Origin: JALYNX01 sp040902845
GTDB lineage: Bacteria > Actinomycetota > Acidimicrobiia > Spongiisociales > ZC4RG35
Length of the DNA stretch: 64,000 bases
Direction: 5' to 3'
Assembly: GCA_040902845.1 (NCBI GenBank)
Contig: JBBDWM010000024.1
Coordinates: 1-64,000, forward strand
The notes below the pieces were generated by a model. The model worked only from the letters and a program-made list of their open reading frames with translations. It did not search any database and was not told where the DNA came from. The translations under genes were made by a program, and so were the position numbers. Shown in pieces: positions 56,350-64,000 of the stretch. Position 1 is the stretch's first letter, and every line of letters starts with the position of its first letter.

Positions 56350-56771
56350 CGGCCAAGGTCTCCCACCGCGAAAACCAGTTCCGTCACCGGCCGCCCTCCG
56401 ATTAGATGCTCGTCGATGATCCGATCCAGCTTGGCGACATCCAACCCCGCATACCAGGTGCCCTCGGGGTAGACGACACAGATCGCCCCCTGCTCACAGA
56501 TCCTGAGGCAATCGACCTTGTTCCTGAGCACACGGCCATCGCCCGGCACGGTGGGAACCGCTTCTGCCCCCGGTATGCCGGACCATGACGGGGGAGCCGA
56601 GGTCAGACCCGCCACCTTGAGGCGATTTTTGAGGTGAGCCCACAGGGCACCTGTCTCTTCCCGCGGCGCGCATTTCGGTGTGGTCTGATCAGCGCAGAGA
56701 AAGATGTGATGCTCGGCACCGGGAATGGAGAGAGCCTCGGCAATCGCTTCGAGACGTTGCTTGTTATCCAC
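56346..56771 (-). CDS. Thioredoxin-like [2Fe-2S] ferredoxin
   Basis: The 141-residue protein has four cluster cysteines in the NuoE/thioredoxin-like pattern: Cys26 and Cys34 (FLCADQTTPKC), Cys88 and Cys92 (KVDCLRICEQGAICVVYPEGTWY). Such small ferredoxins often serve cobalamin or other biosynthesis, but no partner is visible here. GTG at 56771 has TAACTT 6 nt upstream. It is divergent from greA. Confidence 0.88.
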   Translation of the reverse strand: MDNKQRLEAIAEALSIPGAEHHIFLCADQTTPKCAPREETGALWAHLKNRLKVAGLTSAPPSWSGIPGAEAVPTVPGDGRVLRNKVDCLRICEQGAICVVYPEGTWYAGLDVAKLDRIIDEHLIGGRPVTELVFAVGDLGR

Positions 56772-56777
56772 GCCCAG

Positions 56778-56783
56778 AAGTTA
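56778..56783 (-). promoter_or_regulatory. -10 element of the 2Fe-2S protein gene
   Basis: TAACTT on the minus strand ends 6 nt before the GTG start; leaderless type. Confidence 0.45.
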
Positions 56784-56848
56784 GAGCACCGCCGCAGATT
56801 TGTCGGCACGGGAGCGACGAGAGCTCTGGATTGGATGCCCTCCCCAGT

Positions 56849-56854
56849 TAGCCT
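56849..56854 (+). promoter_or_regulatory. -10 element TAGCCT before greA
   Basis: TAGCCT lies 10 nt before the greA ATG at 56865, without a Shine-Dalgarno. Confidence 0.45.
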
Positions 56855-56864
56855 TTGCAGACTC

Positions 56865-57341
56865 ATGACCGACCTACCGACGTTTCTCACCCCGGCCGCC
56901 AAAGAGAAGATCTTGGCGGAGCTCGAGGCGCTCAAAACCGAGGGCCGCAAGGAGATCGAAGAGAGGATCGCCGAGGCACGCTCGCATGGGGACATCCGGG
57001 AGAACGCCGACTACGACGCAGCCAAGAACGACCAGGGCATGATGGAGGCACGGATCCGCAAGCTGGAGCATCTTCTCAACACCGCCGAGGTCAGGACGGT
57101 AGAGGACACCGGAAGAGTCGAGATCGGGAGCGTCGTGACCGTCGTCGACGGCGATGGCGACGAGTTCGATTGCTTCGTTGCACCCCAAGAGAACAAGGTC
57201 GGAGGCATGCTGCTCGCCTCTCCCACCAGCCCGCTTGGAGGAGCGCTGCTCGGGGCATCGGTGGGTGACAAGGTTTCCTACGAGGCGCCTGCCGGAACCT
57301 TTCAAGTCTCGATCAAAGCGGTTCGGCCCTTCGAGGGTTGA
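56865..57341 (+). CDS. greA: Transcription elongation factor GreA
   Basis: GreA enters the RNA polymerase secondary channel and stimulates cleavage of backtracked RNA. The 158-residue protein has the N-terminal coiled coil with acidic tip (SHGDIRENADYDAAKNDQ) and the C-terminal globular domain (IGSVVTVVDGDGDEF). ATG at 56865 is chosen from alignment to the family start; a longer in-frame extension upstream is not supported. Confidence 0.96.
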   Translation: MTDLPTFLTPAAKEKILAELEALKTEGRKEIEERIAEARSHGDIRENADYDAAKNDQGMMEARIRKLEHLLNTAEVRTVEDTGRVEIGSVVTVVDGDGDEFDCFVAPQENKVGGMLLASPTSPLGGALLGASVGDKVSYEAPAGTFQVSIKAVRPFEG

Positions 57342-57384
57342 TCGGGGTTAGCCTGACGCCGGTTTTCCGTCCGGGGGGTGGGCA

Positions 57385-58788
57385 GTGAGACTCCGACTCA
57401 GAAGTCCCCGTCAACTTGCAAAAGTCCTGATCAGCGCGGCGCGCCGCGATCGCGAGGAAGTGGCCGACTACCTCGACTCCCGACGCGCCGAATGGGAAGC
57501 GCTGGCAGGCGCCGCCCCTGGTGACGCCGCCGATGTCCTGGAACAGCTCACCGAGCAGGATGTGGCGGAACTTCTCACCGAGCTGAGCGCCACCGACGCC
57601 GCCGACATCCTCGAGCAGATCTCCCCCGAGCTGGCGGCCGAGCTCGTCGAGGACATCTCCATCGAGGACCTGACGGCCGCGGTCAGTGAGATGACGGGCG
57701 AGTCCGCAGCCGACCTCCTCTTCGAACTCGACGACGACGTCACGGAGAGCGTGCTCTCGCTGATGGACGACGAGTCCGAGCAGGAGATCCGAAGACTGCT
57801 CCTCTACCCCCAGGACAGCGCGGGCGGTCTGATGACCACGGATATCGCGGTGTTGCCGATCGGGCTGACTGCTGGCGAGGCGATCGAACGGATCCGAAGC
57901 CTCAACGACGAGTTGGAGGACCTCTCATATGTGTACGTGGTCGACGACGAGGGCCGGCTCAAAGGGGTTATCTCGTTCCGCGACCTCGTCTTCAAGAGGC
58001 CCGGAGCCAGCCTCGACGAGGCCATGGTCCCCGACCCGGTCTCGGTCGATGCCTTCTCAGACCGGGAAGAAGTGGCCGAACTGGCCCAGCGTTATCACCT
58101 GTTCGGCATCCCGGTCACCGACGGAAACGGGCGGCTGCTGGGGATGGTGACCACCGACGCGGTCATCGAAGCCGTCCAGGATGAAGCGACCGAGGACTTC
58201 GCGGCGGCAGTGGGCGCCGGTGTCGGGGAGACGGTGTATACCGATGTCTCCAAGTCGGTGCGGATGCGCTCTCCTTGGCTCGTCCTCAATCTGGCCCTGT
58301 CCCTCGTGGTCGCGCTCGTTATCGAGCAACAGACCGGGATCATTTCGAAAGAGCCGGTGCTGGCTGCCTTGATGCCGGTGGTTGCGTCGCTTGGTGGCAA
58401 CAGCGGGAATCAGGCGCTGGCGGTGATGATCAGGTCCCTGGCCTCCGACGATGTCCCGAGCGCCCAGGTCTCAGGGATATTGCGGAGACACACCGGGACC
58501 GGCCTGCTCAATGGGCTCATCCTCGCCCTGGTCGCTGCCGGACTGACCTACTTGCTGCTCGGTTTCGGCATTTTCCAGACTGAGGCGGATGTCACCACGA
58601 TGGCGATCATCGTGGCCGTGGCCTCCATGGCCAATCTTGTGATCGCAACTCTGGCCGGCGCCGCAATCCCTCTCATACTCAGACGGCTCGGTCAGGATCC
58701 GGCTCTGGCCTCTTCGATCCTTCTCACCACGATCACCGACGTGGTCGGCTTTGGTGGTTTTCTGCTGGTCGCCTCCGCCCTGCTCTGA
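57385..58788 (+). CDS. mgtE: MgtE-family magnesium transporter
   Basis: The 467-residue protein has the cytosolic N-domain of acidic helical repeats (residues 30-130), two CBS domains (about 140-260) that sense Mg2+, a plug helix and five membrane helices with VVASLGGNSGNQ and TTITDVVGFGGF, the channel-lining Asp. TAGCCT lies 30 nt before the GTG, leaving a short leader with a G-rich site. The leader is too short for an M-box riboswitch. Confidence 0.94.
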   Translation: MRLRLRSPRQLAKVLISAARRDREEVADYLDSRRAEWEALAGAAPGDAADVLEQLTEQDVAELLTELSATDAADILEQISPELAAELVEDISIEDLTAAVSEMTGESAADLLFELDDDVTESVLSLMDDESEQEIRRLLLYPQDSAGGLMTTDIAVLPIGLTAGEAIERIRSLNDELEDLSYVYVVDDEGRLKGVISFRDLVFKRPGASLDEAMVPDPVSVDAFSDREEVAELAQRYHLFGIPVTDGNGRLLGMVTTDAVIEAVQDEATEDFAAAVGAGVGETVYTDVSKSVRMRSPWLVLNLALSLVVALVIEQQTGIISKEPVLAALMPVVASLGGNSGNQALAVMIRSLASDDVPSAQVSGILRRHTGTGLLNGLILALVAAGLTYLLLGFGIFQTEADVTTMAIIVAVASMANLVIATLAGAAIPLILRRLGQDPALASSILLTTITDVVGFGGFLLVASALL

Positions 58789-58804
58789 GCGAGCAGGGGT
58801 GCCG

Positions 58805-59320
58805 TCAGCTGCCGAGGACGAACTCGCCTGAGTCGGTGAAGGGGCCTTGGAATCGGATGATGGTCCCGCCCACCAGGCTCGCAAAGTGATGCTGCTCGAT
58901 CAGAGCGACCTCCTCTGCGGTGCGGTCCGCTTCGGCCTTCAGATAGGCGTCGGCGGCCGCGGCGTCATCGAAGATCTCGGCCCCGTAGGTCGCAATACCC
59001 CGTTCGTACAGGTCGCCCAGGAAGTTCTCGAGATCGACGTCCGTGTAGGCACCGGGCCCGATGACGATGTACACGATCTCGCCGTCGGTCACCGGCTCGC
59101 GGGCCACGATCTCATAGGTGCCGACCGATTCACCGACCAGGGTGGTGCTCGTTTCGTCACCCGAGGCAACAACGGACGTGGTTGGTGACCCCTCCTCCCC
59201 TGGATCGGTGACCAAAGAGGAAGTGGTGGTCAGGGCTGCTTCCTCACCGTCACAGGCTGCGCCAAGAACGGTCAGGGCAAGCAATGGGACGAGTGACATG
59301 GAGATCCGTCGAAGATTCAT
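58805..59320 (-). CDS. Lipoprotein of unknown function
   Basis: The 171-residue protein has a signal peptide with lipobox (LGAAC, Cys23), a Thr/Ser-rich spacer to about 65 and a domain with YEIVAREPVTDGEIVYIVIGPGAYTDVDLENFL and AEIFDDAAAADAYLKAE. The middle resembles small alpha/beta secreted domains; no family recognised. TAACGT lies 9 nt upstream of the ATG on the minus strand. It is convergent with mgtE and divergent from the M23 gene. Confidence 0.8.
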   Translation of the reverse strand: MNLRRISMSLVPLLALTVLGAACDGEEAALTTTSSLVTDPGEEGSPTTSVVASGDETSTTLVGESVGTYEIVAREPVTDGEIVYIVIGPGAYTDVDLENFLGDLYERGIATYGAEIFDDAAAADAYLKAEADRTAEEVALIEQHHFASLVGGTIIRFQGPFTDSGEFVLGS

Positions 59321-59373
59321 GCCCGGTGAACGTTACCGCGGATGGCAGGGTTCCCACCGAGAACGAGCCTGGT

Positions 59374-59379
59374 TAGCCT
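59374..59379 (+). promoter_or_regulatory. -10 element TAGCCT before the M23 gene
   Basis: TAGCCT lies 8 nt before ATG 59388; no Shine-Dalgarno. Confidence 0.5.
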
Positions 59380-59387
59380 CCATCCCC

Positions 59388-60797
59388 ATGACACCTGGCA
59401 GGTTCGGGGCTGCCATCGTGGCCGTCCTGGTGATGACCGCGGCCTGGATCGTGGTGGGAGGAGCACCCGCTCCGGTTGAGGCAGCCGTCGTGTGCCCTCC
59501 GGTCACAATCGACGACCTGTTCCCGCCCGATACACCACCTCGTCGTCCCACCACTCCAACGACTGTTCCCGACGGTGACTCCACAACAACAACAACAACA
59601 ACCACCACGGGACCGTCGAGCTCTTCGACAACCGCGCCGGTTTCAACTTCAACAATCGTAGGTCAGCCGACGACAACCACTCCAGGCCACCCCACCACTT
59701 CCCTCCCGACGAGACCGAGGCCAGGGGGATGCACACCCTTCGAGTATCCGCTCAACTGGCCGGTGGAAAATCGCAGTCAGGTGACATCCAGTTTCGGCGA
59801 CGATCGTGACCATGGGGCTCGCCACCATGAAGGGATAGATATCCAGGCGCCGAAGCTGACGCCGGTTGTCGCCGTGGCCGACGGCACGGTGGCGAGAATC
59901 ACCCAGGAGATTGGGACGGAGAACTGCTGTTCCTTGGTGATCCGGCACGACGACGGCTGGCAGTCGGTCTACGTTCACCTCAACAACGATTTGTACGGAA
60001 CCGACGACGGCATGGGGGTCGGGGTGCGCCCGGACCTGGAGGTCGGCGCGAAAGTCACAGCCGGTGAGGTCATCGGCTGGGTCGGCGACTCGGGCAACGC
60101 CGAGGACAGCGTGGACCATCTTCATTTCGAGTTGCGGACGAGTGACGGAGTTGCGGTTGACCCAGCGCCGAGTCTGCGGAAAGCACGACTCGAGGCGGAG
60201 TTCCCGGAGACGCCGCCTGAATGGCCTTACCTGGACGATGAGACGAGCGCCGTGCAGTGGGTTGCCGCGAGGCTGCTGACCGAAGGGCTATTCCTGCCGT
60301 GCGATGAGTCTGGGCTCGACTTCTGCCCGGACGAGGTAGCCGACCCTGAGTTCGTCCGCGACATCGCCCGTCATCTCAGTGGCGTGGAGCCGCCACTGCT
60401 TGAAGGGCGCCTCCAGGACATGCCTCAGGTTTTCGAGCCCCTAGGCAATGAGCAACGTGTCATCGACGAGCTGATGGGATGCCCTACCCCCGAGCCGTGT
60501 CTCGAACTCGGGGTCGCCGAGTCCGACCTGGCGATGATCGCGGCCTGGGCCGTCGATCGGATCCAGAGTGCGGTGATCACTAATCCCGAGGTCGTGATCG
60601 AAATGGGCCAGTTGGATACGCTGCCCTCGGCTGGAGAGGCTGAAGCCCAACTCAGGGACAGTGGGCTCATCGGAGCTTGCAGGCCACCACTCGACGGTGG
60701 GCAGCTATTGACTCGGGAGAGGGCGCTGACGAGCCTCGTCCTGTGGGTCGTCGGGCCCGCGATCGATTGCGTGGAGATGAGTCAGCTGAGACGCTGA
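59388..60797 (+). CDS. Secreted M23 metallopeptidase with Thr-rich linker and SLH-like C-terminus
   Basis: From ATG at 59388 the 469-residue protein has a signal peptide (about 1-33), a Pro/Thr-rich linker (45-112, including nine consecutive Thr), an M23 domain with His147 and Asp151 (HHEGID) and HLHF (244-247), and a C-terminal region with degenerate S-layer-homology-like pieces (FCPDEVADPEFVRDIARHL; LLTRERALTSLVLWVV). It probably cleaves peptidoglycan cross-links at the cell surface. It overlaps the convergent aminotransferase gene by 16 bp. Confidence 0.9.
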   Translation: MTPGRFGAAIVAVLVMTAAWIVVGGAPAPVEAAVVCPPVTIDDLFPPDTPPRRPTTPTTVPDGDSTTTTTTTTTGPSSSSTTAPVSTSTIVGQPTTTTPGHPTTSLPTRPRPGGCTPFEYPLNWPVENRSQVTSSFGDDRDHGARHHEGIDIQAPKLTPVVAVADGTVARITQEIGTENCCSLVIRHDDGWQSVYVHLNNDLYGTDDGMGVGVRPDLEVGAKVTAGEVIGWVGDSGNAEDSVDHLHFELRTSDGVAVDPAPSLRKARLEAEFPETPPEWPYLDDETSAVQWVAARLLTEGLFLPCDESGLDFCPDEVADPEFVRDIARHLSGVEPPLLEGRLQDMPQVFEPLGNEQRVIDELMGCPTPEPCLELGVAESDLAMIAAWAVDRIQSAVITNPEVVIEMGQLDTLPSAGEAEAQLRDSGLIGACRPPLDGGQLLTRERALTSLVLWVVGPAIDCVEMSQLRR

Positions 60798-61588
60798 GCA
60801 AATGCCCGTGCCAGGTCACTGGTGATCGGGCCTTCGCCGAACGCAAGGTCCCCAACCATCGAGACCGGCTGGATCTCGCGAATCGTCGACATCGCCATCA
60901 CCTCCGACGCCGCTTTGAGCCGATCGAGAGGCCATCTCCCCTCGATGCACCGCACGCCCAGCCGCGACGCGTCCTCCAGCACCGCACGACGGGTGATCGA
61001 ATCGAGGATCCCGAGATCGAGAGATGGCGTTTCCAGGACGTCTTCGACCACCCACGCCACACAAAACGTAGGGCCCTCGAGCATCAACCCGTCGACGGTG
61101 AGCAGGAGGGCATCGTCGAAGCCTTCCTGGGTGGCCCGCCGGCTTGCGGAGAGGTTCGGCGCATAAGAGAGGACTTTGGCGCCGGCCAGGTCCCAGTCGA
61201 CCCCGGCCGCATGCCACGGCGCCGCAACAGGCAGGAGCCGTGCCGGGCCACGGCTCCCGGTCCAGGGATGTGCGAAGACGATCACAAGAGAGGCACCGGG
61301 CTCATCCGGGAGAGCCGAGCCTCTGGTCACCACCACCCTGACGGCGCAGTCAGGACATTCGTCTGCCACGGTCTGGATCCATCGGGAGATATCGGCCCGT
61401 GCCGGAAGCTCGATGCCCAAGGCGGCGGCGCTCCTCTCGAGCCGATCGAGGTGGGCGTCCAATGCGAACGGGACGCCGTGGTAGGCCTTGAGAACCTCGA
61501 AGCAGCCATCACCACGGAGAACCGACGAGTCGGTGACTGGGATGCCGTCGCCGGAGGCCTCGCCATTGATCAGGATCGTCGAGGTCAT
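60782..61588 (-). CDS. Class IV PLP enzyme (aminodeoxychorismate lyase / branched-chain aminotransferase-like)
   Basis: The 268-residue fold-type IV PLP enzyme has the lysine in LAGAKVLSYAPNLSA (Lys138), RGDGCFEVLKAYHG near the start and a late ITRRAVLE block. Length and the SYAPN motif favour 4-amino-4-deoxychorismate lyase (folate synthesis) over branched-chain aminotransferase, but D-amino acid transaminase cannot be excluded. Its ATG overlaps the nadE stop (ATGA). Confidence 0.85.
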   Translation of the reverse strand: MTSTILINGEASGDGIPVTDSSVLRGDGCFEVLKAYHGVPFALDAHLDRLERSAAALGIELPARADISRWIQTVADECPDCAVRVVVTRGSALPDEPGASLVIVFAHPWTGSRGPARLLPVAAPWHAAGVDWDLAGAKVLSYAPNLSASRRATQEGFDDALLLTVDGLMLEGPTFCVAWVVEDVLETPSLDLGILDSITRRAVLEDASRLGVRCIEGRWPLDRLKAASEVMAMSTIREIQPVSMVGDLAFGEGPITSDLARAFAQRLS

Positions 61589-63243
61589 GGCGCCGGCGGC
61601 TGGTAGGCGTTGGTGATGGGTAGGCGGCGATCCTTGCCGAAAGCCTTGGTGGTGATCTTGACCCCGGGAGCAGCCTGTCTTCGCTTGTATTCGTTGCGGT
61701 CGACCATCCGACCCACCCGTGCCGCCAACGCCGGGTCGTAACCCTCGGCCACGATGTCGGCCACGCTCCAATCGTCTTCGATGTATCGCTCCAGGACCGC
61801 ATCGAGCACCTCGTACGGGGGCAACGAGTCGGAGTCCTTCTGATCCGGTCGCAGCTCGGCAGAAGGTGGTTTGTCGATGCTGCTCCGGGGGATCACCTCG
61901 CCGTCCTTGTTGCGCCAGCGCGCCAGGTCGTAAACAAGAGTCTTGAAAACGTCCTTGAGCACCGCGTAGCCACCAACCATGTCGCCATACAGAGTGGCAT
62001 ACCCGGCAGCCATCTCCGACTTGTTGCCAGTGGCCACCACCATCGGCCCATGCTTGTTGGAGATGGCCATGAGGATCGCTCCACGGGCTCTCGCCTGGAG
62101 GTTCTCCTCGGCCACACCAAACGACGTCCCGGTGAACAACGGATCGAGGGTTTTCAGGAAGGAGGCGTACACATGATCGACCGGCACCTTGTCGATGCGG
62201 ATGCCGAGATTCGCGGCCAGTTCGACGGCGTCGTCGACGGAATGCTTCGAAGAGAAGCGCGATGGCATCGCCACCCCCCACACCGCGTCAGGGCCAAGCG
62301 CATCGGCTGCGATCACGGCGGTGAGCGCCGAGTCGATGCCTCCGGAGAGACCAATGACGACGGATTCGAATCCATTCTTGCGGACGTAGTCACCGAGACC
62401 GGTGGTCAACGCCCGATAAACCTCCTCGATCGGGTCGAGAAGTGGAGTCAGCGACGTACTGCTGTGTTTCTCCCCGGCCAGCGGGAGGTCGACGACGAAC
62501 AGATCCTGCTCGAACTGCGGCGAGCGATGAATCACCGTGCCATCAGCACCCACGACGATGGAGGCCCCGTCGAAGACCAACTCGTCCTGACCACCCACCA
62601 AATTGAGATAGACCACCGGCGTGGACGTGGCTCGAGCCCGTTCGATGATCATCCGCTCCCGGTCGGCCGCCTTGCCCCTGTGGAACGGGGAGGCATTGAT
62701 GTTGAGCAGCAGTTGGGCGCCGGAAGCAGCCTGTTGCGTTGGCGGCCCGTCGGCGACCCAGATGTCCTCACAGATCGAGACACCTGCGACGACCCCGTCG
62801 AGCTCCCATGTCGCGTCAGGGCGGGTTCCCACCGAGAAGTAACGGTCCTCGTCGAAGACCCCGTAGTTGGGCAACAGAACCTTGTGATAGACGCCGGCAA
62901 CCTTGCCATGCTGGAGGATTGCTGCCGCGTTGGCGACAGTCCGCTCCCGGGCGTCGGGAGCGCCTCTGACCACCGGGTCGGCGAAGTCGACGAAACCGAC
63001 CACGACCGCCATTTCTTGTGATCGCTCGGCGAGCCGATCTCGGGCCTCGATTCCCATTCTGACGAAGTCGCGACGGAGCACCAGATCCTCGGGCGGATAG
63101 CCGTTGATGGCCAATTCCGGCAGCAGAAGCAGGTCGGCACTCTCGGCCTCGGCCCACGCCATCACCTCGGCGATGCGCGCCTCGTTGCCGGCCAGGTCCC
63201 CGACCGTGAGATTGAGTTGGCCTCCGGCTACACGGACTGGCAT
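61585..63243 (-). CDS. nadE: Glutamine-dependent NAD+ synthetase
   Basis: NadE amidates nicotinate adenine dinucleotide to NAD+ with glutamine-derived ammonia. The 552-residue protein joins an N-terminal nitrilase domain (Glu43, Lys121, Cys158: LLLPELAINGYPP, YHKVLLPNYGVFD, SICEDIW) with a C-terminal ATP-PPase synthetase (SGGIDS at 300-305). The start at 63243 gives the normal length; TATCGT lies 7 nt upstream. It is divergent from glnE. Confidence 0.95.
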   Translation of the reverse strand: MPVRVAGGQLNLTVGDLAGNEARIAEVMAWAEAESADLLLLPELAINGYPPEDLVLRRDFVRMGIEARDRLAERSQEMAVVVGFVDFADPVVRGAPDARERTVANAAAILQHGKVAGVYHKVLLPNYGVFDEDRYFSVGTRPDATWELDGVVAGVSICEDIWVADGPPTQQAASGAQLLLNINASPFHRGKAADRERMIIERARATSTPVVYLNLVGGQDELVFDGASIVVGADGTVIHRSPQFEQDLFVVDLPLAGEKHSSTSLTPLLDPIEEVYRALTTGLGDYVRKNGFESVVIGLSGGIDSALTAVIAADALGPDAVWGVAMPSRFSSKHSVDDAVELAANLGIRIDKVPVDHVYASFLKTLDPLFTGTSFGVAEENLQARARGAILMAISNKHGPMVVATGNKSEMAAGYATLYGDMVGGYAVLKDVFKTLVYDLARWRNKDGEVIPRSSIDKPPSAELRPDQKDSDSLPPYEVLDAVLERYIEDDWSVADIVAEGYDPALAARVGRMVDRNEYKRRQAAPGVKITTKAFGKDRRLPITNAYQPPAP

Positions 63244-63250
63244 TACCGCC

Positions 63251-63256
63251 ACGATA
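63251..63256 (-). promoter_or_regulatory. -10 element of nadE
   Basis: TATCGT on the minus strand ends 7 nt before the nadE ATG. It lies next to the oppositely oriented glnE -10 in a 36-bp divergent region. Confidence 0.45.
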
Positions 63257-63266
63257 CGCCTCCCCT

Positions 63267-63272
63267 TAGCCT
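63267..63272 (+). promoter_or_regulatory. -10 element TAGCCT before glnE
   Basis: TAGCCT ends 7 nt before the glnE GTG at 63280, no Shine-Dalgarno. Confidence 0.5.
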
Positions 63273-63279
63273 GAGCCCT

Positions 63280-64000
63280 GTGACCGATCAGAGGAACGCG
63301 ACACCCCTGGCAGTGGCGGAGGAGCGGCTGCGCGAAACGGTGCCCGATCCAGTCATTCGGCACGAGCTCGCCAAGCGGATCGCGTCAGGCCCAGACCCAT
63401 CTGGCGCCCTCGATCGCCTGCTCCCGATCCTGGAGGCTGCTCCCGACCTGGTTCGGGATGCCGATGCCCGCCGGCGCCTAAGTGCCATCGTGGGCTCAAG
63501 TCGAGCTCTGAGCCGGAGTCTGGCCAGAAACCCGTCATTGTTGGTCGACGAGAAGCAGCCGACCGTGACGCTCCAGGTCCACCACGCTCTGGCGGTGATC
63601 GCGGGCGACGACCTGTCGGGCGCAATCGATCTCACCGAGGCCATTTCTCGCTACTCAGAGGCCATGGACCGAATCGTGTCCGACGCCCTCGAGTCCGCTC
63701 AGCGGGCCACGGTTGAGAAACACCCGATCGTCGATGTCCTCCCTTTCAGTGTCATTGCCATGGGCAAGTGGGGAGCCCGCGAGCTGAACTACTCGTCGGA
63801 TATCGATTTCGTGCTCGTCCACGACAACGTGGAAGGCTCCGAGACCGAAAGCAGGTCGACAGCCCTGGCCCTCGCCAGCCGGCTTCTCACCATCCTCTCG
63901 ACACCCACCCCCGACGGGGGGGCCCTGGAAGTCGACGTGGATCTGAGACCGGAGGGCTCGCTCGGGCCCCTTTCTCGGACTCTCGAGTCCTACGCCCGCT
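63280..64000 (+). CDS. glnE: Glutamine synthetase adenylyltransferase/deadenylylase, N-terminal part cut by window end
   Basis: An open frame from GTG 63280 runs to the window end (240 codons, no stop). It reads MTDQRNATPLAVAEERLRE and contains the first nucleotidyltransferase domain of GlnE: MGKWGARELNYSSDIDF with the Asp-x-Asp metal site (Asp174, Asp176) and later VDVDLRPEGSLGPLSRTLESYA. This domain carries the deadenylylating activity; the adenylylating domain lies beyond the window. GlnE controls glutamine synthetase in response to nitrogen. Confidence 0.93.
   Translation, partial: MTDQRNATPLAVAEERLRETVPDPVIRHELAKRIASGPDPSGALDRLLPILEAAPDLVRDADARRRLSAIVGSSRALSRSLARNPSLLVDEKQPTVTLQVHHALAVIAGDDLSGAIDLTEAISRYSEAMDRIVSDALESAQRATVEKHPIVDVLPFSVIAMGKWGARELNYSSDIDFVLVHDNVEGSETESRSTALALASRLLTILSTPTPDGGALEVDVDLRPEGSLGPLSRTLESYAR

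Noticed and set aside
57342..57384. Mg2+ (M-box) riboswitch before mgtE
   Set aside because: The leader after the -10 element is only about 25 nt, far too short.

Overview
The window is high-GC DNA from an actinobacterium, most likely of the class Acidimicrobiia or a close relative. Supporting markers are NucS (non-canonical mismatch repair), a WhiB regulator, two probable F420-dependent oxidoreductases, Thr-rich lipoproteins, degenerate S-layer-like repeats, an aa3-type oxidase with a lipoprotein CtaC fused to cytochrome c, and many starts of leaderless type (a TANNNT hexamer 6-10 nt before ATG/GTG/TTG). The lineage is inferred from gene content, not from rRNA. No rRNA, tRNA, CRISPR array, insertion sequence or prophage was seen; this looks like core chromosome.

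Layout. 1-11847 (minus strand) is the transcription/translation block rpoB, rpoC, a Thr-rich membrane protein, rpsL, rpsG, fusA and the first codons of tuf. 12139-19292 holds a VanW-like protein, two small envelope genes on the minus strand, lysA, and a tightly coupled set: YibE/F membrane protein, RimB-like protease, RimK-type glutamate ligase and an AstE/AspA-type deacylase. 19431-26723 carries whiB, an acyl-CoA dehydrogenase, an M50 protease, an M20 peptidase and the group MFS-nucS-trmL-MFS. 26759-30180 holds a BNR (Asp-box) protein coupled to a MoaD/ThiS-type protein, a DUF454 protein, class II aldolase, a small zinc ribbon and a DUF385 protein. 30247-34617 is a TetR regulator with a perfect palindromic operator followed by a heterodimeric ABC exporter. 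34712-46231 is mixed housekeeping: 5'-3' exonuclease, rhodanese, membrane-anchored molybdopterin oxidoreductase, tag, YbdK-type ligase, LLM oxidoreductase, lgt, serA and a serC-like aminotransferase. 46262-55248 (minus) is cytochrome c oxidase biogenesis: cupredoxin-like lipoprotein, polytopic membrane protein, small protein, ctaB, thioredoxin-fold lipoprotein, then ctaC-D-E-F-G and a lipoprotein. 55450-64000 carries an alpha/beta hydrolase, a 2Fe-2S protein, greA, mgtE, a lipoprotein, an M23 protein with SLH-like C-terminus, a class IV PLP enzyme, nadE and the start of glnE.

Within transcription units most genes overlap by 1-4 bp (ATGA, GTGA, TTGA, TGATG), so translational coupling is widespread. 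The most unusual signals are non-coding. One is a family of degenerate 7-bp repeats (CGCAATA, CGCAAAA, CGGTCAA, CGGTTAA, CGGAAAA) in three intergenic regions, always pointing toward the downstream gene: before rpoC, between the DUF454 gene and fbaA, and before an unknown membrane protein. The second is a 49-bp palindrome with a conserved loop, present in three copies, each just after a stop codon. Among proteins, the BNR/MoaD pair and the RimK/RimB/AstE cluster are the best candidates for poorly described systems, and ribosomal protein S12 carries Arg at position 88, where a Lys-to-Arg change is a classical streptomycin-resistance mutation.
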